Shown here in pieces: positions 22,495 through 33,345 of a stretch of 64,000 nt of DNA. Under the pieces are notes generated by a model. That model worked only from the letters and a program-made list of their open reading frames with translations. It did no database searches and was not told the origin of the DNA. This DNA comes from Chlorops oryzae. Taxonomy: Eukaryota; Arthropoda; Insecta; Diptera; Chloropidae. Where the stretch lies: NCBI GenBank assembly GCA_020466095.1, contig CM035806.1:123927407-123991406 (forward strand). The letters run 5' to 3'. Position 1 is the stretch's first letter, and each line of letters starts with the position of its first letter. A program made the translations under genes and the position numbers.

Positions 22495-23029
22495 ATGGAG
22501 TCAGAAACGCAAGGTGCATCTGCAAGTGTGCCAGGTGGTGTACCGGATAAATCCACATATATTGATCCCGATGACATACCAAGCATATCAAAAGGGAATA
22601 TGAGTTCATCCCTAGAAGTGTCATTCACTGATATTTCTAAACTGCCATGTCTTCAGGAAAATCATGAAACACAAAGAGCACATGAAAAGAGAAGGACGCA
22701 ACACTCAATTATACTCACTTCCAGTCCAATGAAGGCCTTATTAGAAGAAAAGGAGAAAAAAAAGATTGATTAAAAGAGAAAAAGAATATGAAATTAAAAA
22801 CAAAAAGAAAACAGCAAAAGAAAATAAATCGAAGAAACTTAAGATGTCCATATCAACCAAAAAGAAATCAACAACACAGTCGCAAGATATCGAGTTGTGC
22901 CCTATATATGGTGAATTTGGAAAAAATAATGAGCTATGGTACAGGTGTATCTCATGCGGAAACTGGACGCATGTTATGTACAGTGGGGAGATTTCTGCGG
23001 ATGAATACATCTGTCTATTCTGCAACTAA
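22495..23029 (+). pseudogene. pogo-like transposase 3' fragment, frame-shifted (right arm)
   Basis: Mirror of the ORF at 5561-6094. It starts at ATG 22495 (MESETQGAS) and runs to 22773. The frame then moves because the poly-A run near 22756 has one more A than the left arm, and the rest (KKRLIKREKEYEI onward, PHD-like tail) is in another frame to 23029. The start lies just after a near-perfect palindrome, GGGTAATTCCGTACA plus TGTACGGTATTACCC. Confidence 0.6.
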
Positions 23030-23510
23030 TAGGGTATTTGACACCTTTAAAATTTTGTAACAAAAATCAATAATATTATTAATACGTTGTTGTTGTTTTG
23101 AAACGGTCTGTGATTGGCAATGCATGCTGACGTTACGGCTAAATAAACAACACCAGCTGTGTTGTATTTACACTATTCTGAAATGTCAGTGTTGCAGGTG
23201 CCTTTTTCTAATTTTCCCAATTTCCCTTAAAAATTCCCTTTTTAAAAGAAAATTAATCTATGCTTTATAAATGTCGATGTCTTTTCACAATTTCTTCACA
23301 ATTTACATCCCTAAAGTACGTTATCAAAGAAAAGTGTTGCTACTGATGAAAACTGCAAATTAAAAATCCGATGATTAGAGTATTTTTTCTTGAACCCAAT
23401 AATATTCCCCCTTTTAGGCCGTTTTCCCCATTTTATCTGCGAAATATTACACTCTGCGAAATATTACACACTGCGAGATAAGTTTCTAAATCATTTAAAC
23501 AATTTTAAAA
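23030..23510. promoter_or_regulatory. Presumed 5' region of the nuclease gene (right arm)
   Basis: Mirror of 4978-5560. It has a doubled CTGCGAAATATTACAC word (23438-23475) 40-70 bp before the ATG. The presence of a promoter is inferred from position only. Confidence 0.3.
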
Positions 23511-24480
23511 ATGGAAAACGAATATGTGCGAGCGGATAGTAATAACCTCGCTAAAGTAGATGCTTTCATGGTGGCAAACTTCTTTTCAAAAAGCTCCGAT
23601 TTCTTTGGTGCGAAGCTAAGAAACGTAAAAACAGCTCAGTAAGTTCCTTGCTGACTCGAGTTGATGTTGACATATGTATATATGAAATTTATTTATATGA
23701 GCTTACAGATCTGGAAGAGAGTCTTATGGCGATGATGCTATTGGCTATGTCCAGTTACATCGCGACGGCGGAGTATGCACGGTTAAATGCACAATTTGCC
23801 CGGAACATAATGTGAGAAAGCGGCCGTACCAAGTTAAAATGGTTATTAATGAAAGCGAAGGGGAAATAATTAGCTGCGAATGTTTGGACTGTGCTGCTTC
23901 TGCTGGAGGATGCAAGCACGCAGTCGCTTTTTTGATGAGGCTCCATCGCCGGACAGAAGAACCCCCATGCACGTCGGTGGAATGCTATTGGAAGAAATCC
24001 ACCCTGTCGCGAGTGGGAAGTAGTGTGAAGTTTATAACTGTGGCGCAAATTTGCAAAAAAGAAGTGCCGCAGCAACCAAGCTCATCAGCACTTTTGACGG
24101 AGTTCCTAGCGGAGGCAAAAAAGCGAAAAATTGAGAGCTGCGAACTCCTAAAGTACCAGCCTGATTTCAAGATAGGAAGTCCAATGAAATATTCATTGCA
24201 TTCATTGGTTACCAAAGAATGCACAGACTCAGATTTATGTTTGGAGCTAATGAAAACCCAATTTAATGAAGCTGTTGTGCGTAACCTGGAGAAAGCCACG
24301 ACGAAGCAGCACAAAAGCCAACTGTGGCGTGAATTACGATATGGCCGCATTACGGCTTCCAAGGCTCATGAAGTTGAAATGTGCGAAACAAACGAAGGCT
24401 CCTTAGTTTCGGCTATTATGGGGGCCAAAGTGCCTGACACGGCCGCGATGAAAAGAGGCAGAGACCTGGAGTCATTAGTC

Positions 24481-26610
24481 CAGTGCCGTAGCAACCATAG
24501 GGGCAAGAGGGAGCTTTGCCCCCCCACGCATTTTTGTTTTTGCCCATGAAAAAAATTCAAAAAAAGAGAAAAAATAAATGACAATCGAAAAAACAATGAT
24601 ATTCAATCATATTTAATATAATTGCACTTTGCGATTTTTTAGTTTATTGAATCTTAAATGAATGGTTTTGTTCGTCATTTCCATACCATATTTTTTATTT
24701 CTTTGTCAATTCGTATCGGAAAAACGGTTTCATCAATTAAAGTGCTGCTAGATTATGGAAATTTCCCCATTTTTGGGGATAAGGCAAAAAGGGGAAAATG
24801 TGAATTTTTAAAACTATAGGGGTATTCACAAAGGCGTGTTAAAGACGTTGGAAAGTCGGAAATTGGTTAAACTTAGAAAGAGTTTGGATATTATTCACTT
24901 TTATTTAATCTTATTCATCCGAAAATGTAAAAAAAGTACAAAAAAGTGTTTAAAAGTATTCAGTTGAGACTTTTTATAAATTGTCCTTTTTTTTGCCATA
25001 TTAGGAACCCCATGTCTTAATAAGGCCCAATTCTGATTGCTCTCAAAAACGTGCGAACAATTAAAGAAAAATATAAAACTATTATCTGATTTCATTGTAA
25101 ATGTTGTTTGAGATCAAAAATTAAAATAAATACTCTGCACAGCTCTTCTTATATAAAATAATATAATTAAAACTCAAAGTTGTATATTCAAGTGCAGGTA
25201 CAATGTTTTATCGATACTAATTTTGTTAACTTGCTGCCCATTGCAGTGAAAGGCCTTCTTTCTCATTGTTTTTAAGTGCTTGGTATATTAAGGTCCATTT
25301 AGGGCCTCCAAAAAAATTTTTTTTAAGAACCAGTTGCAAGGTGACTATTGTATGCCTTATTAAAACCACTCAATATAATTTTACGTTTTATTCGGAATAC
25401 AGCAATGCCAGGGGTTGTTTCCATCCTTTTTAATTTGAATAAAGTCCGACTTTTGGTATGGGCATCAAGACTTTACAAAATTATCAACAACTTTTAGAAA
25501 AACGTTGTTCTTCTTCTCACGCAAAATTAGATCAAGCACGTTGTTTTCACTTCTGTAGACTTTGTTGGAAGATTACTATTCACTCAGCTACAAAATCGAT
25601 GCAATTTTGTTTGCTTTGTGAAGTAAATATAAGCCCTTTAGAACATGCCAAAAATCATTATGCTGGGAGTGCTAGAAATATGTTTTGTGAAAATCGGGCC
25701 ATATAAAGGCGTTGGTTTTATTTGGCTCAACCACCTTGTAACCATACTTGTTTTAAAAAAGGGATTTTTCGCGGAGAGTAGGAAAAATGTAAGCTATAAG
25801 CGAGAAAAATCGTGCGTGTGGCAGCACTTTTTGAATTGAACTGTTTGCCTACCCCGCTTATATCGTCTCGTGTATAATAGCTCTAAGAGGCTGTTTCCAC
25901 TATAACCGCATCTAGCATCTTTCAGCATTTTGGCAAGATGCGGAAAGATGCGGTGTGAATTTACATGCAATTGTTGTTGTATCCTGAACCGCATCTTCTG
26001 CGCATCTTTACAAGATGCGAAGAAAATGCGATTTTTTCCGATTATCTATCGATTTTAACTGCACATGTCTAGTGAAACATATGTTAATGACCAGCATTTC
26101 AGGAATTGTCAGCAGCACAAATGGCGGGAAACCAAGAAAAAATTTAACATTACTATGAGATATACATATATGTACATAGTTATGAGAAAAATTTAATTTG
26201 TAGTTACTACTGATTTTTTAAATAACTTATTTCTATATAATAGTTAAAATATTCGTCCGAATAGTGGCCGAATATTCGTGGCATCACTAGTAAAAATATC
26301 AATTGTAAACAAAAATCAGCTGATATGAAAGATGCAAGATGCGAAATGCCAAGTGGAAACACCAATCTCAAAAAATCGCATCTTGAAGATGCGAAAGCAA
26401 GATGCGGCTATAGTGGAAACGGCGCCTCTAAGAAGAACAGCTGATTTTTTCTAACACGCTTTAAAAAAGTATTCATTCGATACGATTCCTTAAAGTCCGT
26501 TAAACGCTTGCATTGAAAGCGTGCATGTAATATGGTTTTAATTAAAATAGTCGTTAAAACTGAAAAAATTATTTTGCCCCTCCACGCAAAACAGAATTGC
26601 TACGGCACTG
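24481..26610. mobile_element. hAT element in the nuclease gene (right arm copy)
   Basis: CAGTGCCGTAGCAA ends, flanked by the 8-bp duplication CATTAGTC (24473-24480, 26611-26618). It matches 957-2528 except for a nested 537-bp MITE at 25889-26425 and a short replaced stretch near 25650-25670. The ORF 25458-25706 (KRCSSSHAKLDQ, CRLCWK, CLLCEV) has CxxC pairs but no known fold. Confidence 0.88.
25889..26425. mobile_element. 537-bp MITE, right arm only
   Basis: Ends GGCTGTTTCCACTATA and the reverse complement of GCGCCGTTTCCACTATA; 8-bp duplication CTCTAAGA (25881-25888, 26426-26433) confirmed by the empty site in the left arm near 1133-1150. Rich in GATGCG/CGCATC words near both ends. Non-coding; the 8-bp TSD suggests hAT- or P-type mobilisation. 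Confidence 0.85.
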
Positions 26611-26822
26611 CATTAGTCCGAAGAACTGTGGAAGAAACTTTAGGAAAAAAATTTAAATCTTGCGGAATTTTTATATCCCTCAACCACCCAATTATTGCAG
26701 CATCTCCAGATGGAATATCTGAGGATGCTGTTATAGAAACCAAATGTCCAGCGCGTGAACGGACCAAAAAAAATTATATCGAAAATGGAGCCATCAGCAA
26801 GAAGTGCATGGCACAAGTTTAA

Positions 26823-27129
26823 CTGCAAATGCATGCATCTAATATGCAGAAATGCTATTTTTGTGTCAATGAATTATTAAAGAAACTTACTTCATTTTGG
26901 AAAGTAAATATTTATCCTATCTTATATCGAAATAGTACGGAGTAATAATAGTAAGATTATGTTTTTTTTTCCATCTTTTTTCCATATAAACTTTATTCCA
27001 CATTTTTCTTATATTTTTAATAAACTTTTCTGTAATACTTAAAACACTTAAGAATACTTTATTTCGTAAAAACATGGAGACCCTTATATTTATACTCCTA
27101 AACCTAAAAAAAAAAATACTTTTTTAGAT
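26823..27129. other. Intergenic stretch between convergent genes (right arm)
   Basis: Mirror of 435-744: AT-rich, non-coding, between the two stop codons. Confidence 0.5.
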
Positions 27130-28715
27130 TTATTTAATAAGCGAATCCTGCAAATTTATAAGTGCGCATGCTAGAATAATTACATGATCAAGTACACGTA
27201 AAAGATTACTATTAATTACTGAGTGCTGCTTCAGCATATGGAACTCTCTCAAGCGCCTTATTACCCTCTCTACATGAATTCTCAAGCTAGCAATAATTTT
27301 GGTTTGACGAACTTCTTCTTTAGATAAAGGTAAACCAGCTTTTACGCTGGGTGGCCTCAATAATTTTATGCCTTGTTTATGAAGTACGTTTTCTATGTGC
27401 TTAAAGCCCCTGTCAGCTAAAATAAATGATCCCGGTTGCAATCCGTCTAAAAAATTACAATTTTCTACAATGGTCACGTCGCTGGTTCTGCCTCCAAACC
27501 CTGGAGAAACATAATTTATTAAGCCGTTTGCGAGTACAAGAAATTAAATACTTCACAGTATTTCCTTTCTTATAGTCCGACCATTTCAGAGCCTGATGCA
27601 CAGCTTTCGATGGTTTTTGAATATGTATCTCTAGGCAATCAATAATGCAAGTTACATTGAAATAGTTATGTCTAAAAGCAACTGGAAGGTTCTTTTTCAC
27701 TAAATTTTCATCTATGTTAACAATAAATGGATACAAAACATTGGAAATTTTTGGAATATTGTTTAGAAAAACCTTACTTGCATACGATATAGATATCCCG
27801 AAATCATCTTCAAGCTGGGAAAAAGTCCTATTCAATCTGATTTTTTTAAAACATAACAAAATATGTTCCACATTTATCTGAGTATGTTTATGAATTAAAT
27901 CAATTATAAAATAACATTGTTCTGGAACACCAATATACATCATCGGTTTTTTTAAATATTTCGTATAGATATTGCAACACATTGCTGTTTTCGAATATTA
28001 ATATCAGTAACGTTACTGTCAGTGTCAGAAACTCTCGATGATGATGTTGGTGCTACAAAAAGTGGTGTTACTTCTGTAATACAAGAAATATTACTGTCTG
28101 ATTTTTCATCTTTGTGGAAATTAATTTTTTTGTTTGCTGCAGGTGCTCGAATTTTATGTGATTGACTATCAATTAATGACTGAGTCTTGAAAGGAGAAGT
28201 ATGTCGAGATGTAGTAGCACATTTAAAAGGCGAAGTAGAAATATTATTTTTAGGAAACTCTGTTTGTGTAGATTTGCTTCTGTAATGAATGTTATTTTTA
28301 ATTTTTACTTGGACCGCTTTATCTAAGGTTGAAGTCACAAATTCAATACGACTATCCATGAATGCCTCCGTTGTTGCTTGGATTGCTTTATCTGAGGTTA
28401 AAATAAAATCAGTGTTTGTTTTCTTGTGCCTCGTGTTTGATGATTCTGGATAGTCGAATTCAATAATATTCTCCTTGTTGTCAATCTCCATTTCAGAAAC
28501 ATAAATTTCTTCAACATATATCACTTTCTTGGCTACTACCGCCTCAGAACAACTCGCAGTATTGGGATCAAAATTTCTATAAATAAAATAGCAATACTTG
28601 CATTGAAATGATCTTCACGCTTCACAGCATCCTTTGGCACATGAATAAATAATTTGTTTGGATTTTTTATTGTTGTATTTTTGCACTGCGACACAACACA
28701 GCATTTATATGACAT
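27130..28715 (-). pseudogene. THAP / DDE transposase of the ISL2EU-type element (right arm)
   Basis: It reads from ATG at 28713-28715. The N terminus MSYKCCVVSQCKN with FIHVPKDAVKRE is the start of a THAP zinc-finger (DNA binding), but the rest of the finger is broken (NFDPNTASCSEA in another frame). A low-complexity linker follows (28524-27952). Next comes the helical QLEDDFGISISYASKVFLN region. The DDE_Tnp_4 core has D in CIIDCLEIHI, D in LADRGF and E in HVERVI. Frame breaks lie near 28600, 27965 and 27547. Both partners of the two-gene element therefore survive only as relics. Assignment to ISL2EU within the Harbinger-related group rests on this THAP-DDE plus YqaJ pairing. Confidence 0.75.
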
Positions 28716-29470
28716 TTTGCGTTTGTTATGATTTTATTTAAGCAATTTTTCCAATTTTGTACACGATTTATTTAAGATTTTTCCCCATGCCTAGGGCTGC
28801 CAAGTTTTTTAGGGACAAATAAGGTATAAACTAATTTAAAAGTGCGAGTTCGCAGATTAAGTGTCAAATCAAGGCAAATATTGCTTTTTCAATTGACTAA
28901 ATGATTGGTGTTTGGGAAAGGCTATTGTTATTCTTCAAAATAAAGTATTTTGGATGCTTTATTGTTATGTACAAGAAAGTATAAAGTGTATCGATTAGAA
29001 ATATAGTAGATTTAAAAATTATAGAGTATGGTTGGCAGCCCTACCCATACTCTCATTACAGTTTTGTTTACTAAGCGGCGTAATCGAAAAAATGTAAATT
29101 TAAATCTTGATTTTAACAACAAATACGAAACGTATTTCGAAAAAAATTTCACTCTCTATCATCTGAAGCTATAAAGATTCAAATAAGATACACACAGAAA
29201 AATATGACCACATAAAATCAATAAGGGGATTGAGCGATTTTATAGAGAAATCTTCTTAAACTATATGAACGATGTGCTTTTTCCATAGAGAAAATTCTTT
29301 GAATGCATAGAGAAAATCTTATTGAAACATTTTAATAGATATCCTCATATAATATATTTAATGTGAATATCTCATTATTTCTGTTGAAGAATATGGAAAA
29401 CTTCTTGATATATTCAAATAATAAGGTGAGCATATCAATCAAACTATGTGACATTCTTATAAAAGTGACC
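28716..29470. other. Non-coding stretch with a 252-bp inverted-repeat unit
   Basis: TAGGGCTGCCAAG at 28792 and GGTTGGCAGCCCTA ending at 29043 form a 12-bp inverted pair. They may bound a small MITE or mark the outer end of the ISL2EU-type element. From 29190 on, repeated ATAGAGAAAAT words occur, probably the 5' untranslated part of the following LINE. Confidence 0.4.
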
Positions 29471-29511
29471 TTTTGATAAGTTATCCTTATCTATCTCCAA
29501 ACGCTGATCTC

Positions 29512-30953
29512 ATGGATGTGCCTTATCAAAATGATTGCGCTGCTAACACTATAGGAGCTTCTAGCCCCGCTCCGTCTTCCCCTCCAGTATTTACCTCTCT
29601 CAATCACTTAAAATACTGTAATGGTATGCCATACACTCCCCCCTCTGGCAACTCGAATGTTTCCAATAAGACTGATTCCCTCACACAGACTTCGGTCTAC
29701 CCTAGCTCTTTCTTGGGCAATCCGTTTGTTTTATTCGATACGTCAAATTGTGAAGCTCTCAAAAACAAAAGGGATCGCAATGGTCTCTATCTGAAAAGGT
29801 TGCTTAACGAGTGCAAGGTCAGTAAAATCACTACTGTTCACTCGGTTGGTAAATTTTTATTCAAAATTTTCTTTGACAATGTTAGGGATGCGAACGCATG
29901 TGTTTCCAATCCTGCCTTTAAAACTATTAGTTTACGGGCGTTTATTCCATCTGCCGCTTATGTGTCATATGGAGTTGCACGCTGCATTCCATTGGAGTAC
30001 ACCGAAGCTGAAATTATTAAGGATGCCAAAACGGATATTAAAATCCTGTCGGTTCAACGCTTTAAGAGGAGAATAAATGACTCCAACAATTTTCTGCCTA
30101 CTGGCACCATTAAAATTGGCTTTCTTGGAAGCTGCATCCCCAGGTCAATTATAATTGACAACACTTTTGTTCATATTGATATTTATATCCCAACCCTAAA
30201 GCAATGCCATAAGTGTGGCCGCATTGGTCACTCCACTAACACGTGCAAATCCGCAAAACGGTGCTTATTATGTGGCAATTCGGATTGCACCCCCCATGTG
30301 AAAAGAAATGTCTTTTGTGCGATGATAAAAATCACGTGGCGACTGATAAGAAGAAGTGTCCTGCTTGGAGGAGAGAGCATGACATTTTAACGGTCAAAAC
30401 TATTAAAAAAGTACCAAAAAAGGAGGCCATCAATATCCTGTCTAGTAATTCAAGCTCGAATAGGTTCAACCTACTCATGACTGATGAGGAGGATTTCCCC
30501 AGTCTTCCCAAAAATGATGACTCTTACAATTGTGATAACATGGTGAATCGCGCTAAGACCAAGCGTCCTTATAGTCAGGTTGTTCGCATGCATGTGCTTT
30601 CTCGTAAATTAAACAACAATTCTTTAAATTCCAGCTCGCAGGCTAAGGAGCCTCTATTCAGCTCCGAGGCAAATTTTAATTCTGTTTCAGGTTCACAGTA
30701 TCCTAGTGGGGCACGTTCGCAACGTAGTGTGGCCTTTACACGACATTTCTCCTCTGAACCTAACGACTTCGAATCATTATTCTCTTTTATTTCTAAGATT
30801 CTTCAGTCAATCTGCAAGAAACTAAATGATGAAGCCCTTATTAAGGAGGTTATGGGCAAAGAGCATCTTCTCAAGCTTGCTGCCATCAACAATGATCACA
30901 GAGTGATCACACATGCTTCTAATCCTTTTGTCTATGAAGATCATTCAGTATAA
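29512..30953 (+). pseudogene. LINE ORF1 (gag-like RNA-binding protein), one frameshift
   Basis: Starts at ATG 29512 (MDVPYQND). It has a Ser/Pro-rich N terminus, an RRM-like central part (residues about 90-220), then zinc knuckles: CHKCGRIGHSTNTCK, CLLCGNSDC and, after a one-base frame change in the C6 run at about 30289-30294, CLLCDDKNHV. The second frame (from 30243) runs to 30953. The product would coat the LINE RNA and escort it to the nucleus. With an intact C-run it would be one protein of about 480 residues. Confidence 0.78.
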
Positions 30954-32936
30954 TTGCCAATCGTTATCTGCAAATATCGACAATCTTGACTTTTTTCTAA
31001 ATAACAATGACGTGCACATCTGTGCTCTTAGCGAGACTTTCTCACTAAGAGCTTCGTGTCATCGCAACCTTTGCAACTTCAGATGCATTGAAAAACCTCG
31101 TGGGGACGGCTATGGTGGTGTGGCCATTCTTTTCAAGGACAATATTAAATTTAGGAAATTATGTTACATCTCACAGTGTGATGTTATTATTGCTCAAACG
31201 ACCAACCTCTGTCCAAACATTACGATCTGTAGTGCTTACTTTGAGCCGAGCCTCCCTCTTGCCACGTTCGAAGCTGAAATTTATAAACTTCTTTTCTTCT
31301 TAAACAACCAACCCAATGTCCTTGTGCTTGGTGACTTCAATGCCAGATCTATGGTCTGGGGTGACCACAAGAGCATGGCCAAGGGATACTCCCTACTCAA
31401 CATGATCAATGAATCCAATTTCGTCTGTCTGAACGATGGGGCTCCTACCTTTTTTTGTGATTTTGTCTCTGGCCGCGGCTCAGTTCTTGACCTGTCCTTT
31501 ACAAACTCATCTCTGTCCATGCATTGGCAGGTAATCAACAGCCGCCTCGGTGGCAGTCACCACCTCCCCATCGCTATCACCTTCAATGACATCACCTGCT
31601 CCTTTCAGTCGTTCCTTAGCAAAAAGAAGCTTGCGAAATCTTTGTATGAGCTCGAACTTGAGCCCGACCTTGATAAAATTCAACGTAAAATCCAATGTTT
31701 CATCGCGTCGTGCACTACTACTTTAAACACTGGCCGGAATCCAAAATCTTGGTGGAATGACGATCTTAGGCATTCAACCGTCCATGCGCCTCTCCTCACA
31801 TGTTCAACGTGGTAAAGTACTTCAAACTCCGGAATCTATGGAAAAAGAAAGTCAAACTATGCAAACGCAAATCCTACTCTGAGAGGATAGATGAGTTGAA
31901 CTCGTGCCCCAGCTCCAAGGACTTTCGGAGAGAATCTTCCATTTGGCTCCAAGAGAATAATTCGGAGTATCTTGGGTTTCTTAAAAGTTTAGTTCCCGCC
32001 TCTGGTCAGTCTTTTTCTAGCAACGTCCCAGTCCCTCAGAATAGTAACATTGCATTTGACTTCAATGATTTTAGAGAGGTAATTACATCTAAGTCCAACA
32101 AAGTTGCGGGTGGGCATGACAGAGTGACCTATTTTATGATAAAAGCCCTTTCAGAGGACTCACAAAAAGCCTTGCTGCAAGCCATTAACCAGTCCTTCCT
32201 CAAAAACCACATCTCCGATAGTTGGCGCATTATCAATATTGTACCCATTCCTAAGAAAGACAAAGATCTCTCAATTATATCCAACTTTCGCCCCATTTCA
32301 CTGATTTCAGTATACTTAAAAATCACCAATCTGCTAGTCAAAGACAGGATTAGTCTCCATGTTGAGTCAAACAACAAATTACCCAACAATTGCTATGCGT
32401 ATCGACATAACAGGTCAGCGGTTATGTGCATTAACCATCTGTTGCATGAAATTGCAATGCGTAAAAACAAGAAGGAAAAAGTGCTAATTTTTTCGGTGGA
32501 CATCAGTAATGCGTACAATTGCGTGAAACTCACACTCCTCAGAGCTATCCTGAGGGAGATCAACATTGAACAGCATTACATAGAATGGGTCATCAATTTT
32601 CTCTCGTATCGCATTCTTAAACTTGGCGAGTCGGAAACTGTCGTCAGTGAGGGCCTCCCTCAAAGTAGCTGCCTTTCGCCGATCCTTTTCAACATTTACA
32701 CAAGAATGTTACACTGTATTACTGATAGGAACACGACTGTGTTCCAATTTGCGGATGATTTTAACATTCTTTCCTCGCACGCATCTGGCAGCACTGTGGC
32801 TGAAACCATGCAACAGAAGATTCGTGTGTTTGGTGACATGTGCTCTGGATTAAATCTGTCTTTCAATGTCGATAAAACGAAGCTTGTTGTTCCTAGAAGT
32901 AGGTCGGCTCAAAACTATAATATTGAATATAATGGG
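30934..32936 (+). pseudogene. LINE ORF2, 5' part: endonuclease and reverse transcriptase
   Basis: Starts at ATG 30934, overlapping the ORF1 end by about 20 nt. The endonuclease has IIQYNCQSL, ALSETF, VLGDFNARS, GSVLDL and GGSHHLPI, the usual APE order. The frame shifts near 31790-31810. The reverse transcriptase follows: FRPISLIS, FSVDISNAYN, GLPQSSCLSPILFN and the catalytic FADDFNI at about 32752. The sequence breaks off at the BEL insertion in the RT thumb (NIEYNG) and continues at 40214. Confidence 0.82.
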
Positions 32937-33345
32937 TGTTATTTTAATAATGTTCACGTTTCCGGTGAACTGGTCGCCTGCTTTAATGCGAGTAGCCGCG
33001 TGAATTAAAAACCAAATTTTAAGAGCACTCGTTTTAATTTATTACATTAGAAAAAGTTCAATAGTTTAGTTTAATTATTTAGTGATTTAAGCAAAGGTAT
33101 TTCAATCAAATATTAAGTCTTTGCGCGTGCAAGCGTTTCGAAAGAGAGAGAGAGCTTTAAGAAAAAATAGTCTTACACTCACTGGCGACCTTTTGACTAC
33201 TGCCAGTTCAAAAATAGGGTTACAATAACCAAAGTAATTCAATACAATATGAAAATGAGAATAACAAAAATAACGGAACAAGCTCACTGTGTTGCCACTT
33301 TTGATAAAAGCTAGTTAGATTTAAGTCTGGATGATTCCGCCAACA
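32937..33345 (-). repeat. BEL/Pao 3' LTR
   Basis: 409 bp with TG...CA ends. The last 12 or so codons of the pol ORF and its TAG stop (33311-33313) lie inside this LTR, as in many BEL/Pao elements. Confidence 0.9.

Larger units (their letters stand above)
23511..26822 (+). pseudogene. SWIM-finger / YqaJ-like nuclease gene (right arm)
   Basis: Exon 1 is 23511-23638, intron 23639-23708 (GTAAGT...TTACAG, 70 nt), exon 2 23709-24480 and a tail 26619-26822 beyond the hAT insertion. Together they make 367 codons in a single frame once the hAT element and one copy of its 8-bp duplication are discounted. Exon 1 encodes MENEYVRADSNN and ends KTAQ. Exon 2 carries a Cys pair (CTICPEH), the SWIM finger (CECLDC...GGCKH) and the start of the nuclease fold (WRELRYGRITASKA). 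The tail has AASPDGI and VIETKCP. It faces the DDE transposase (27130-28715). The early TAA is shared with the left arm, so the gene was dead before duplication or the product is naturally short. Confidence 0.75.
15583..27563. repeat. Right arm of the giant inverted repeat
   Basis: Reverse complement of 1-7354. It is longer because it carries two insertions absent from the left arm: a CCCAAC-ended element with a nested foldback (15814-21613) and a 537-bp MITE (25889-26425). It lacks the 1475-bp left-arm insertion and about 110 nt of the family A repeat near 21.95 kb. Beyond 27563 the sequence continues through the 5' part of the transposase, but its partner lies outside the window. Confidence 0.93.

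Noticed and set aside
1..27563. Inverted repeat as a pure assembly duplication
   Set aside because: The arms differ at about 1% and by several clean insertions with target duplications and visible empty sites.
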